Of a stretch of 64,000 nucleotides of DNA, positions 44,974 to 54,983 are shown one piece after another. The translations under genes were made by a program, and so were the position numbers. A model generated the notes under the pieces. That model saw only the letters and a program-made list of their open reading frames with translations. It had not been told where the DNA came from and made no database searches. The stretch is from Amia ocellicauda (taxonomy: Eukaryota; Chordata; Actinopteri; Amiiformes; Amiidae). The stretch is from the NCBI RefSeq assembly GCF_036373705.1, contig NC_089863.1, positions 35,601,227 through 35,665,226 on the forward strand, written 5' to 3'. Numbering within the stretch: the first letter of the stretch is position 1; every line of letters begins with the position of its first letter.

Positions 44974-47900
44974 GGCTGGCGGGTATTGACGGAACTGCCA
45001 GCAAAAAAAAAAGAAAAATAGAGGGAAATATACCAGTGCAGCAAAGGGTGTTGAAAGTAGCCGGGTACGTGTACAATTCTTCAATTATATCTCCTGGAGA
45101 CAGAAAGAGAGTATTAAGAGCTACGATGAAGTTACCCAGGAGACGTAAAAAGCTTGCAGCACCTGGTATTTCTAGGAGGCCTCCCATCCAAGTACTGACC
45201 AGGCCCTGCCCCGTTTAGCTTCCGAGATCTGACGAGATCGGGCGCATTCAGGACGGTGTGGCCACAAGCCGAAAGGACTGGCTGCATGATGTCTCTTAAA
45301 GGTTGGCGGGTATTGACGGAACATCCAGCAAAAAAAAAAAGAGAAATGGAGGGGGAAATACCAGTGCAGCAAAGGGTGTTGAAAGTAGCCAGGTACGTGT
45401 ACAATTCTTCAATTATATCTCCTGCAGACAGAAAGAGAGTATTAAGAGCTACGATGAAGTTACCCAGGAGACGTAAAAAGCTTGCAGCACCTGATATTTC
45501 TAGGAGGTCAGCCATCCAAGTACTGACCAGGCCCTGCCCCGTTTAGCTTCCGAGATCTGACGAGATCGGGCGCGTTCAGGACGGTGTGGCCGCAAGCCAA
45601 GAGGCCTGGCTGCATGATGTCTCTTAAAGGCTGGCGGGTATTGACGGAACTTCCAGCAAAAAAAAAACAAAAATAAAAGGAAAATGGAGGGAAAAATATC
45701 AGTGCAGCAAAGGCTGTTGAAAGTAGCCGGGTACGTGTACAATTCTTCAATAATATCTCCTCCAGACTGAAAGAGAGTATTAAGAGCTACGATGAAGTTA
45801 CCCAGGAGACGTAAAAAGCTTGAAGCACCTGATATTTCTAGGAGGTCAGCCATCCAAGTACTGACCAGGCCCTGCCCCGTTTAGCTTCCGAGATCTGACG
45901 AGATCGGGCGCGATCAGGACGGTGTGGCCGCAAGCCAAGAGGCCTGGCTGCATGATGTCTCTTAAAGGCTGGCGGGTATTGACGGAACTTCCAGCAAAAA
46001 AAAAACAAAAATAAAAGGAAAATGGAGGGAAAAATATCAGTGCAGCAAAGGCTGTTGAAAGTAGCCGGGTACGTGTACAATTCTTCAATAATATCTCCTC
46101 CAGACTGAAAGAGAGTATTAAGAGCTACGATGAAGTTACCCAGGAGACGTAAAAAGCTTGCAGCACCTGGTATTTCCAGGAGGTCACCCAACGAAGTACT
46201 GACCAGACCCTGCCCCGTTTAGCTTCCGAGATATGATGAGATCAGGCGCGTTCAGGACGGTGTGGCCGCAAGCCAAGAGACCTGGCTGCATGACGTCTCT
46301 TAATGGCTGGCGGGTATTGACAGAACTTCCAGCAAAAATAAAAAAAAAAAAAAAAAAAAGAAAAATGGATGGAAAAATATCAGTGCAGCAAAGGCTGTTG
46401 AAAGTAGCCGTGTACGTGTACAATACTTCAATTATATCTCCTCCAGACAGAAAGAGAGTACTAAGAGCTACGATGAAGTTACCCAGGAGACAAAAAAGCT
46501 TGCAGCACCAGGTATTTCCAGGAGGTCACCCATCCAAGTACTGACCAGGCCCTGCCCCTTTTTACCTTCCGAGATCTGACGAGATCGGGCGCGTTCAGGA
46601 TGGTGTGGCCGCAAGCCAAGAGGCCTGGCTGCATGATGTCTCTTAAAGGCTGGTGGGTATTGACGGAACTTCCAGCAAAAAAAAAAAAAAAAAAAAGAAA
46701 AATGGAGGGAAAAATATCAGTGCAGCAAAGGCTGTTGAATGTAGCCGGGTACGTGTACAATTCTTCAATAATATCTCCTCCAGACTGAAAGAGAGTATTA
46801 AGAGCTACGATGAAGTTACCCAGGAGACGTAAAAAGCTTGCAGCACCTGGTATTTCCAGGAGGTCACCCAACGAAGTACTGACCAGACCCTGCCCCGTTT
46901 AGCTTCCGAGATCTTAAGAGATCGGGCGCGTTCAGGACGGTGTGGGCGGAAGCCGAGAGGCCTGGCTGCATGATGTCTCTTAAAGGTTGGCGGGTATTGA
47001 CGGAACTTCCAGCAAAAAAAAAAAAAAAAAAAAGAAAAATAGAGGGAAATATACCAGTACAGCACAGGGTGTTGAAAGTAGCCGGGTACGTGTACAATTC
47101 TTCAATTATATCTCCTGGAGACAGAAAGAGAGTATTAAGAGCTACGATGAAGTTACCCAGGAGACGTAAAAAGCTTGCAGCACCTGGCATTTCCAGGAGG
47201 TCACCCATCCAAGTACTGACCAGGCCCTGCCCCGTTTAAATTCCAAGATCTGATGAGATCGGGGGCGTTCAGGACGGTGTGGCTGCAAGCCAAGAGGCCG
47301 GGCTGCATGATGTCTCTTAATGGTTGGCGGGTTTTGACGGAACATCCAGCAAAAAAAAAAAGAGAAATGGAGGGAGAAATACCAGTGCAGCAAAGGGTGT
47401 TGAAAGTAGCCAGGTACGTGTACAATTCTTCAATTATATCTCCTGCAGACAGAAAGAGAGTATTAAGAGCTACGATGAAGTTACCCAGGAGAAGTAAAAA
47501 GCTTGCAGCACCTGATATTTCTAGGAGGTCAGCCATCCAAGTACTGACCAGGCCCTGCCCCGTTTAGCTTCCGAGATCTTACGAGATCGGGCGCATTCAG
47601 GACGGTGTGGCCACAAGCCGAGAGGCCTGGCTGCATGATGTCTCTTAAAGGTTGGCGGGTATTGACGGAACTTCCAGCAAAAAAAAAAAAAAAAAAAAAT
47701 GGATGGAATAATATCAGTGCAGCAAAGGATGTTGACAGTAGCTGGGTACGTGTACAATACTTCAATTATATCTCCTCCAGACAGATAGAGAGTATTAAGA
47801 GCTACGATAAAGTTACCCAGGAGACGTAAAAGCTTGCAGCACCAGGTATTTCCAGGAGGTCTCACATTCATGTACTGACCAGGTCCTGCCCCGTTTAGCT

Positions 47901-48164
47901 TCCGAGATCTGACGAGATCGGGCGCGTTCAGGATGGTGTGGCCGCAAGCCGAGATGCCTGGCTGCATGATGTCTCTTAAAGGCTGGCGGATATTGACGGA
48001 ACTTCCAGCAAAAAAATAAAATAAAAAGAAAAATAGAGGGAAATATACCAGTGCAGCACAGGGTGTTGAAAGTAGCCGGGTACGTGTACAATTCTTCAAT
48101 TATATCTCCTGGAGACAGAAAGAGAGTATTAAGAGCTACGATGAAGTTACCCAGGAGACGTAAA

Positions 48165-51100
48165 AAGCTTGCAGCACCTGGTATTTCTAGGAGGTCTCCC
48201 ATCCAAGTACTGACCAAGCCCTGCCCCGTTTAGCTTCCGAGATCTGACGAGATCGGGCGCATTCAGGACGGTGTGGCCGCAAGCCGAGAGGCCTGGCTGC
48301 ATGATGTCTCTTAAAGGTTGGCGGGTATTGACGGAACTTCCAGCAAAAAAAAAAAAAAAAAAGAAAAATGGATGGAAAAATATCAGTGCAGCAAAGGGTG
48401 TTGACAGTAGCTGGGTACGTGTACAATACTTCAAATATATCTCCTCCAGACAGATAGAGAGTATTAAGAGCTACGATAAAGTTACCCAGGAGACGTAAAA
48501 GCTTGCAGCACCAGGTATTTCCAGGAGGTCTCACATTCATGTACCGACCAGGTCCTGCCCCGTTTAGCTTCCGAGATCTGACGAGATCGGGCGCGTTCAG
48601 GATGGTGTGGCCGCAAGCCGAGATGCCTGGCTGCATGATGTCTCTTAAAGGCTGGCGGGTATTGACGGAACTGCCAGCAAAAAAAAAAAGAAAAATAGAG
48701 GGAAATATACCAGTGCAGCAAAGGGTGTTGAAAGTAGCCTAGTACGTGTACAATTCTTCAATTATATCTCCTCCAGACAGAAAGAGAGTATTAAGAGCTA
48801 CGATGAAGTTACCCAGGAGACGTAAAAGGCTTGCAGCACCTGGTATTTCTCGGAGGTCTCCCATCCAAGTACTGACCAGGCCCTGCCCCGTTTAGCTTCC
48901 GAGATCTGACGAGATCTGGCGCATTCAGGACGGTGTGGCCGCAAGCCGAGAGGCCTGGCTGCATGATGTCTCTTAAAGGTTGGCGGGTATTGACGGAACT
49001 TCCAGCAAAAAAAAAAAAAAAAAAGAAAAATGGATGGAAAAATATCAGTGCAGCAAAGGGTGTTGACAGTAGCTGGATACGTGTACAATACTTCAATTAT
49101 ATCTCCTCCAGACAGAAAGAGAGTATTAAGAGCTACGATAAACTTACCCAGCAGACGTAAAAAGCTTGCAACACCTGGTATTTCCAGGAGGTCTCCCATC
49201 CAAGTACTGACCAGGCCCTGCCCCGTTTAGCTTCCGAGATCTGACGAGATCAGGCACATTCAGGACGGTGTGGCCACAAGCCAAGATGCCTGGCTGCATG
49301 ATGTCTCTTAAAGGCTGGCGGGTATCGACGGAACTGCCAGCAAAAAAAAAAAAGAAAAATAGTGGGAAAAATACCAGTGCAGCAAAGGGTGTTGAAAGTA
49401 GCCGGGTACGTGTACAATTCTTCAATTATATCTCCTCCAGACAGAAAGAGAGTATTAAGAGCTACGATGAAGTTACCCAGGAGACGTAAATTGCTGGCAG
49501 CACCTGGCATTTCCAGGAGGTCACCCATCCAAGTACTGACCAGGCCCTGCCCCGTTTAAATTCCAAGATCTGATGAGATCGGGGGCGTTCAGGACTGTGT
49601 GTCCGCAAACTGAGAGGCCTGGTTGCATGATGTCTCTTAAAGGCTGGCGGGTATTGACGGAACTTCCAGCAAAAAAAAAAAAAAAAAAAAATGGAATATG
49701 GAGGGAAAAATATCAGTGCAGCAAAGGCTGTTGAAAGTAGCCGGGTACGTGTACAATACTTCAATTATATCTCCTCCAGACAGATAGAGAGTATTAAGAG
49801 CTACGATGAAGTTTCCCAGGAGACGTAAAAAGCTTGCAGCACCAGGTATTTCCAGGAGGTCTCCCATCCAAGTACTGACGAGGCCCTGCCCCGTTTAGCT
49901 TCCGAGATCTGACGAGATCGGGCGTCTTCAGGACGGTGTGGCCTCAAGCCAAGAGGCCTGGCTGCATGATGTCTCTTAAAGGCTGGAGGGTATTGATGGA
50001 ACTTCCAGCAAGAAACAAAAGAAAAAAGAAAAATGGAGGGAAAAATATCAGTGCAGCAAAGCGTGTTGAAGGTAGCCGGGTACGTGTACAATTCTTCAAT
50101 TATATCTCCTGGAGACAAAAAGAGAGTATTAAGAGCTACGATGAAGTTACCCAGGAGACGTAAAAAGCTTGCAGCACCTGGTATTTCTAGGAGGTCTCCC
50201 ATCCAAGTACTGACCAGGCCCTGCCCCGTTTAGCATCCGAGATCTGACGAGATCGGGCGCATTCAGGACGGTGTGGCCACAAGCCGAAAGGCTTGGCTGC
50301 ATGATGTCTCTTAAAGGTTGGCGGGTATTGACGGAATTTCCAGCAAAAAAAAAAAAAAAAAAATAGAAAAATGGAGGGAAAAATATCAGTGCAGGAAAGG
50401 GTGTTGAAAGTAGCCGGGTACGTGTACAATTCTTCAATTATATCTCCTGGAGACAGAAAGAGAGTATTAAGAGCTACGATGAAGTTACCCAGGAGACGAA
50501 AAAGCTAGCAGCACCTGGTATTTCCAGGAGGTCACCCATCCAAGTACTGACCAGTACCTGCCCCGTTTTGCTTCCGAGATCTGACGAGATCGGGCGTGTT
50601 CAGGACGGTGTGGCCTCAAGCCAAGAGGCCTGGCTGCATGATGTCTCTTAAAGGCTGGAGGGTATTGACGGAACTTCCAGCAAAATAAAAAAGAAAAAAG
50701 AAAAATGGAGGGAAAAATATCAGTGCAGCAAAGGGTGTTGACAGTAGCTGGGTACGTGTACAATACTTCAAATATATCTCCTCCAGACAGATAGAGAGTA
50801 TTAAGAGCTACGATAAAGTTACCCAGGAGACGTAAAAGCTTGCAGCACCAGGTATTTCCAGGAGGTCTCACATTCATGTACCGACCAGGTCCTGCCCCGT
50901 TTAGCTTCCGAGATCTGACGAGATCGGGCGCGTTCAGGATGGTGTGGCCGCAAGCCGAGATGCCTGGCTGCATGATGTCTCTTAAAGGCTGGCGGGTATT
51001 GACGGAACTGCCAGCAAAAAAAAAAAAGAAAAATAGAGGGAAATATACCAGTGCAGCAAAGGGTGTTGAAAGTAGCCTAGTACGTGTACAATTCTTCAAT

Positions 51101-51284
51101 TATATCTCCTCCAGACAGAAAGAGAGTATTAAGAGCTTCGATGAAGTTACCCAGGAGACGTAAAAGGCTTGCAGCACCTGGTATTTCTCGGAGGTCTCCC
51201 ATCCAAGTACTGACCAGGCCCTGCCCCGTTTAGCTTCCGAGATCTGACGAGATCGGGCGCATTCAGGACGGTGTGGCCGCAAGC
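48165..51284 (-). rRNA. 5S rRNA-like copies 102-111
   Basis: Low coordinates: 48165, 48499, 48827, 49162, 49491, 49830, 50165, 50502, 50836, 51165. Copies 103-104 match 110-111 at an offset of 2,337-2,338 bp (seven units). Copy 106 ends TTGCTGGCAG (plus-strand writing) and keeps only three T beyond its 3' end. After copy 111 one more partial spacer runs to the Tc1 junction. Confidence 0.9.
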
Positions 51285-51477
51285 CGAGAAGCCTGGCTGC
51301 ATGATGTCTCTTAAAGGCTGACGGGTATTGACGGAACTTCCAGCAAAAAAAAAATGGATAAAGAAAAATGGAGGGAAAAATATCAGTGCAGCAATGGGTG
51401 TTGAAAGTAGCCGGGTACGTGTACAATACTTCAATTATATCTCCTCCAGACAGAAAGAGAGTATTAAGAGCTACGAT

Positions 51478-52524
51478 GAACTCACCTAAAGGATTATTAG
51501 GAACACCATACTAATACTGTGTTTGACCCCCTTTCGCCTTCAGAACTGCTTTAATTCTACGTGGCATTGCTTCAACAAGGTGCTGAAAGCATTCTTTAGA
51601 AATGTTGGCCCATATTGATAGGATAGCATCTTGCAGTTGATGGAGATTTGTGGGATGCACATCCAGGGCACGAAGCTCCCGTTCCACCACATCCCAAAGA
51701 TGCTCTATTGGGTTGAGATCTGGTGACTGTGGGGGCCAGTTTAGTACAGTGAACTCATTGTCATGTTCATGAAACCAATTTGAAATGATTCGACCTTTGT
51801 GACATGGTGCATTATCCTGCTGGAATTGGTACTAAGGGGCCTAAAGTGTGCCAAGAAGACATCCCCCACACCATTACACCACCACCACCAGCCTGCACAG
51901 TGGTAACAAGACATGATGGATCCATGTTCTCATTCTGTTTACGCCAAATTCTGACTCTACCATCTGAATGTCTCACCTCTTTTTCCTATTTGTAGTGGAG
52001 ATGAGTGGTACCCGGTGGGGTCTTCTGCTGTTGTAGCCCATCCGCCTCAAGGTTGTACGTGTTGTGGTTTCACAAATGCTTTGCTGCATACCTCGTTTGT
52101 AACGAGTGGTTATTTCAGTCAAAGTTGCTCTTCTATCAGCTTGAATCAGTCGGCCCATTCTCCTCTGACCTCTAGCATCAACAAGGCATTTTCGCCCACA
52201 GGACTGCCGCATACTGGATGTTTTTCCCTTTTCACACCATTCTTTGTAAACCCTAGAAATGGTTGTGCGTGAAAATCCCAGTAACTGAGCAGATTGTGAA
52301 ATACTCAGACCGGCCCGTCTGGCACCAACAACCATGCCACGCTCAAAATTGCTTAAATCACCTTTCATTCCCATTCAGACATTCAGTTTGGAGTTCAGGA
52401 GATTGTCTTGACCAGGACCACACCCCTAAATGCATTGAAGCAACTGCCATGTGATTGGTTGATTAGATAATTGCATTAATGAGAAATTGAACAGGTGCTC
52501 CTAATAATCCTTTAGGTGAGTGTA
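51478..52524 (-). mobile_element. Tc1/mariner transposon, defective copy 2
   Basis: The left inverted repeat (ACTCACCTAAAGGATTATTA) starts at 51,478 and its partner ends at 52,524. The minus strand encodes the transposase N-terminus from 52,374 (MGMKGDLSNFERGMVV, then SISQSAQLLGFSRTTISRVY) without a stop for 133 codons. Compared with copy 1, about 83 bp are missing near 51,975, including the first catalytic aspartate region, and about 100 bp near 51,825. The element is therefore non-autonomous. It abuts the last 5S spacer directly, and the outer three bases of the left repeat (TAC) are missing. Confidence 0.93.
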
Positions 52525-52574
52525 TATGTATGTATGTGTATGTATGTCCAATTGCTTTGACAATACAAATGAAA

Positions 52575-52606
<32 letters not shown>
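52525..52606. repeat. TATG repeats, LINE-like tail, GA run
   Basis: This is the same module as at 1,146-1,258, again directly behind a Tc1 right end. It is followed by the LINE 5' end. Confidence 0.75.
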
Positions 52607-52607
<1 letters not shown>

Positions 52608-52897
52608 GAATATGAGCTCCTAAAAAACATTTGTTTTTATACATAAGCGGATTTAATTTGTGATTTACAAATGAATATATAGCACTATAAACATACACAG
52701 AAGACATGGAATAGAAATTCAGAAGAAAAAGTATTCAAAAAATAATAATTTTAAGAGAAACACAAAAAGAAGAAAGCAGAGAGACAGTTCAGGAAGAAAA
52801 GTCAGAAAAGAAAAGCTGAAGACAAGAATTGGAGGTAAGAGACAAATAATTAAACAAAAAAATATGTATTAATAAAATAAATAAGCATTCTCAGTAG

Positions 52898-54772
52898 TTG
52901 ACTCAGCCAATGAAAATGCAGAGCTCCGATTTGAATAGAGTGACAGTAGGAGAGAGCCCAACTGCCACTGAGACTGATAGAAATCTATCGAACAGCAGTC
53001 TGACTGCAGAGCTGCCTTTTGAAATCCGATACCCTGAAGACATTCGCTCTGCACAGGCTAAGAAGGACTACAAACAAGCTGTGATGAGAGCATCTCCTGA
53101 GACCCTCATCCTAGACTACACTGGTAAAGGAGAAAACAGGGTCAAGAACAATCTACTGTTCTACACCGCCTTTCACAAAACCCTGTGCCAGACATACCCC
53201 AATAACAACAAGAGGGGCATTAGCAGAGGCAGGCAGATCTCAGTGCTGGTAGAGAAAGACACAGACAGTGTGATGCTCACTTTTAATGTATACCACAACG
53301 GGACCATCATGGTGCAGGGCAGCGACAGCAGCCTGGACCAATTAGCTCTCGGCTTCCACACCTCAAAGCAGCAGACTGAGGTAGAGAAACAAGAGCCAGA
53401 GCCGGCCACCCTGCAGTCTGCCCCCAGCCACACGGAGCCAGACAGTGCCCCATCTCCCACAGACTGCCCCCCTGTCTCCCCAAAACTCTCCAGCAACATT
53501 AAAACACTAAAGGAATGCCTATCAGTGCTGGAGCTGGAGTTTGCGGAGTTCAGGGAGCAGACCTTGAGCACCCTGGCCCAGACCTCCTTGTGCGATCAGC
53601 TCCGGGATGAGATGCACAGACTAAAGATGCAGCACAAGGCTGAGATCCATGAGCTGAGAGCAGCAGTGAGAGACCTGGAGGAGCAGAGCCAAACCCTGAG
53701 GACGGAGCTGCGCAGAGCGAGGGAGGAGCTGACCTGGACACCCCAGCACAGCTAGCTGAGGAGCCTGCAGAGCCAGCTGGAGGAGCTAAGAGAGGAGCTA
53801 CACATCACTGGAGCACAGAGACTGCACTGCACTGACCCCACAACACCTCCAACCCCTGACGCACCCACTGATCCACCCACACTCCCCACCACTCCTGACA
53901 CACCCACTATCACCAGACCTGCCACTAATACACAACCCCCTGAAACGCCACTCCCCCAAAACACACCCGCTGCCCCCACCACTCCCGACGCAAACCCGGA
54001 GTGGCAGGTCAACGCAGAGGTGGTCATTCTGAGCGAATCCAATGGGAAGATCCTGGTTGAGAGGCGCCTCTTCCCTGGGCGAAAAGTGAAAAAGCTTTGG
54101 TGCTCCACAGCACAGAGAGCCCTGGAGCTGCTCTCCAAGAGGAGGCTTTGCCAAGTCAAACACATCCTCATCCACACCGGCACTAACGACCTGAGTGCCT
54201 GCAGGGGCGATGTGGCCTCAGCCCTGAGACAGGTAGCAACGAAAGCCACAGAGGAATTCCCAACTGCCAAAATTTCCATCTCCACACTGCTGCCCCGCAC
54301 AGACGTGCCCCTGCACATCATCCAGGCCATCAACGCAGAAGTGTCCCGAAGATGTGCCCTCCTCCCCAACGTCCACCTGGCACACCACTGAGACATCCAG
54401 CCACATCACCTGTATGACCACGTCCACCTCAACAAGACGGGTGTGAGGATCATCTCAAAGGTCCTCAAGGACACAACCCTGGGCCGAAACCCCACACACC
54501 CCCACCTCGAGACCAGGAGCAAACCCCCCAGCCCCCGGCCACATCCCCAGCCACCGGCTCCACCCCAGCCCCAGCCCCTGAGACCCCGCGGCCCCATTCC
54601 CCACCCCCCCATCCCCAGAGGGCCCGTCCAGCACAGCAGAGCGGACAGCCGGGGACCAGCACAGCCACACAGCCACGCAGCAGCGGCTTCCAGAGCCTGG
54701 AGGCCCGATGCTGCCCAGCTGGCCCAGATAAGGCAACTCCTCAGTGTCATCTGTACCACACTGCTGAGTTAA
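52898..54772 (+). pseudogene. LINE ORF1: coiled coil and SGNH esterase-like domain
   Basis: One frame of 624 codons is broken only by TAG at 53,753 and TGA at 54,389. Residues 1-150 form an unrecognised globular region (ELPFEIRYPEDIRSAQAKKD, later ISVLVEKDTDSVMLTFNVYH). Residues 150-205 are Pro/Ser/Glu-rich. A heptad coiled coil follows (about 205-305, TLKECLSVLELEFAEFREQ onwards), then a Thr/Pro-rich linker. An SGNH hydrolase-like domain spans about 370-525: VVILSESNGKIL (serine block), LIHTGTNDLS (Gly/Asn block) and DHVHLNKTGV (Asp-x-x-His block). A Pro-rich tail ends the frame. In related LINEs this protein binds RNA and the esterase part may act on lipids. The start ATG at 52,898 gives the longest frame. 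Confidence 0.82.
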
Positions 54773-54983
54773 CTGAGCCTCAACACACATATATATGGTT
54801 GTGGAGATGGAGAGTAAGAAAAAATGTGATTTAATTATTCTGATATTTTGATGCAACGATAAAATCTTTGTGTGATTATTATGTATATCCATATATAATT
54901 ATTAATAGTAATATAATATCAGTTGTAGACCACAAATTAAACTTTCTTATGTAGAAGAGACAAGTATAATAAAATATATTAAC

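Larger units (their letters stand above)
36100..47949 (-). rRNA. 5S rRNA-like copies 66-101
   Basis: Low coordinates: 36100, 36435, 36780, 37109, 37439, 37775, 38108, 38437, 38781, 39116, 39447, 39775, 40109, 40448, 40785, 41123, 41457, 41797, 42132, 42461, 42795, 43125, 43462, 43805, 44145, 44484, 44823, 45150, 45478, 45816, 46154, 46496, 46834, 47171, 47499, 47830. Copies 94-96 are near-identical tandem neighbours (338-bp steps). Copies 83 and 85 match at two units' distance. Copy 75 is one base short and copy 97 one base long. The longest spacer A-tracts lie here (near 36,616 and 43,643). Confidence 0.9.
14295..51478 (-). repeat. 5S rDNA tandem array, 111 head-to-tail copies
   Basis: Every 327-349 bp (mean about 334) the minus strand carries a roughly 120-nt 5S rRNA-like gene, recognised by CGCCCGATCTCGTC, GGGCCTGG and AGTACTTGGATGGGAGACC in the right order and spacing without gaps. 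All 111 copies point the same way and no foreign element interrupts them. The spacer (about 210 bp) contains a variable T-tract (A8-A28 on the plus strand) and conserved blocks, including a TATA-like TTTAAG at -31 to -26. Copies differ from one another by several percent, and groups of neighbours are near-identical over kilobases, which is the mark of unequal exchange. The array begins and ends in spacer. Its product would be the RNA of the large ribosomal subunit, made by RNA polymerase III. Whether these divergent copies are expressed cannot be told from sequence. Confidence 0.97.

Noticed and set aside
14420-51434. Hundreds of open frames in both strands of the array, some over 230 codons (e.g. 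21,738-22,454; 41,094-41,834)
   Set aside because: They repeat the same peptides once per 5S unit because the unit happens to lack stops in some frames. They overlap the 5S genes and shift with A-tract length, so they are not proteins.
14295-51478. CRISPR-like array
   Set aside because: The repeat unit is about 334 bp, contains a 5S gene, has no short unique spacers, and the setting is vertebrate.
14295-51478. 5S-derived SINE (SINE3 type) cluster
   Set aside because: The units are strictly head-to-tail with constant spacing, no target duplications and no LINE-like tails between them. This is rDNA, not dispersed insertions.
54455-54892. Minus-strand Gly/Trp-rich frames at 54.4-54.9 kb
   Set aside because: They are the complement of the Pro-rich tail of LINE ORF1.
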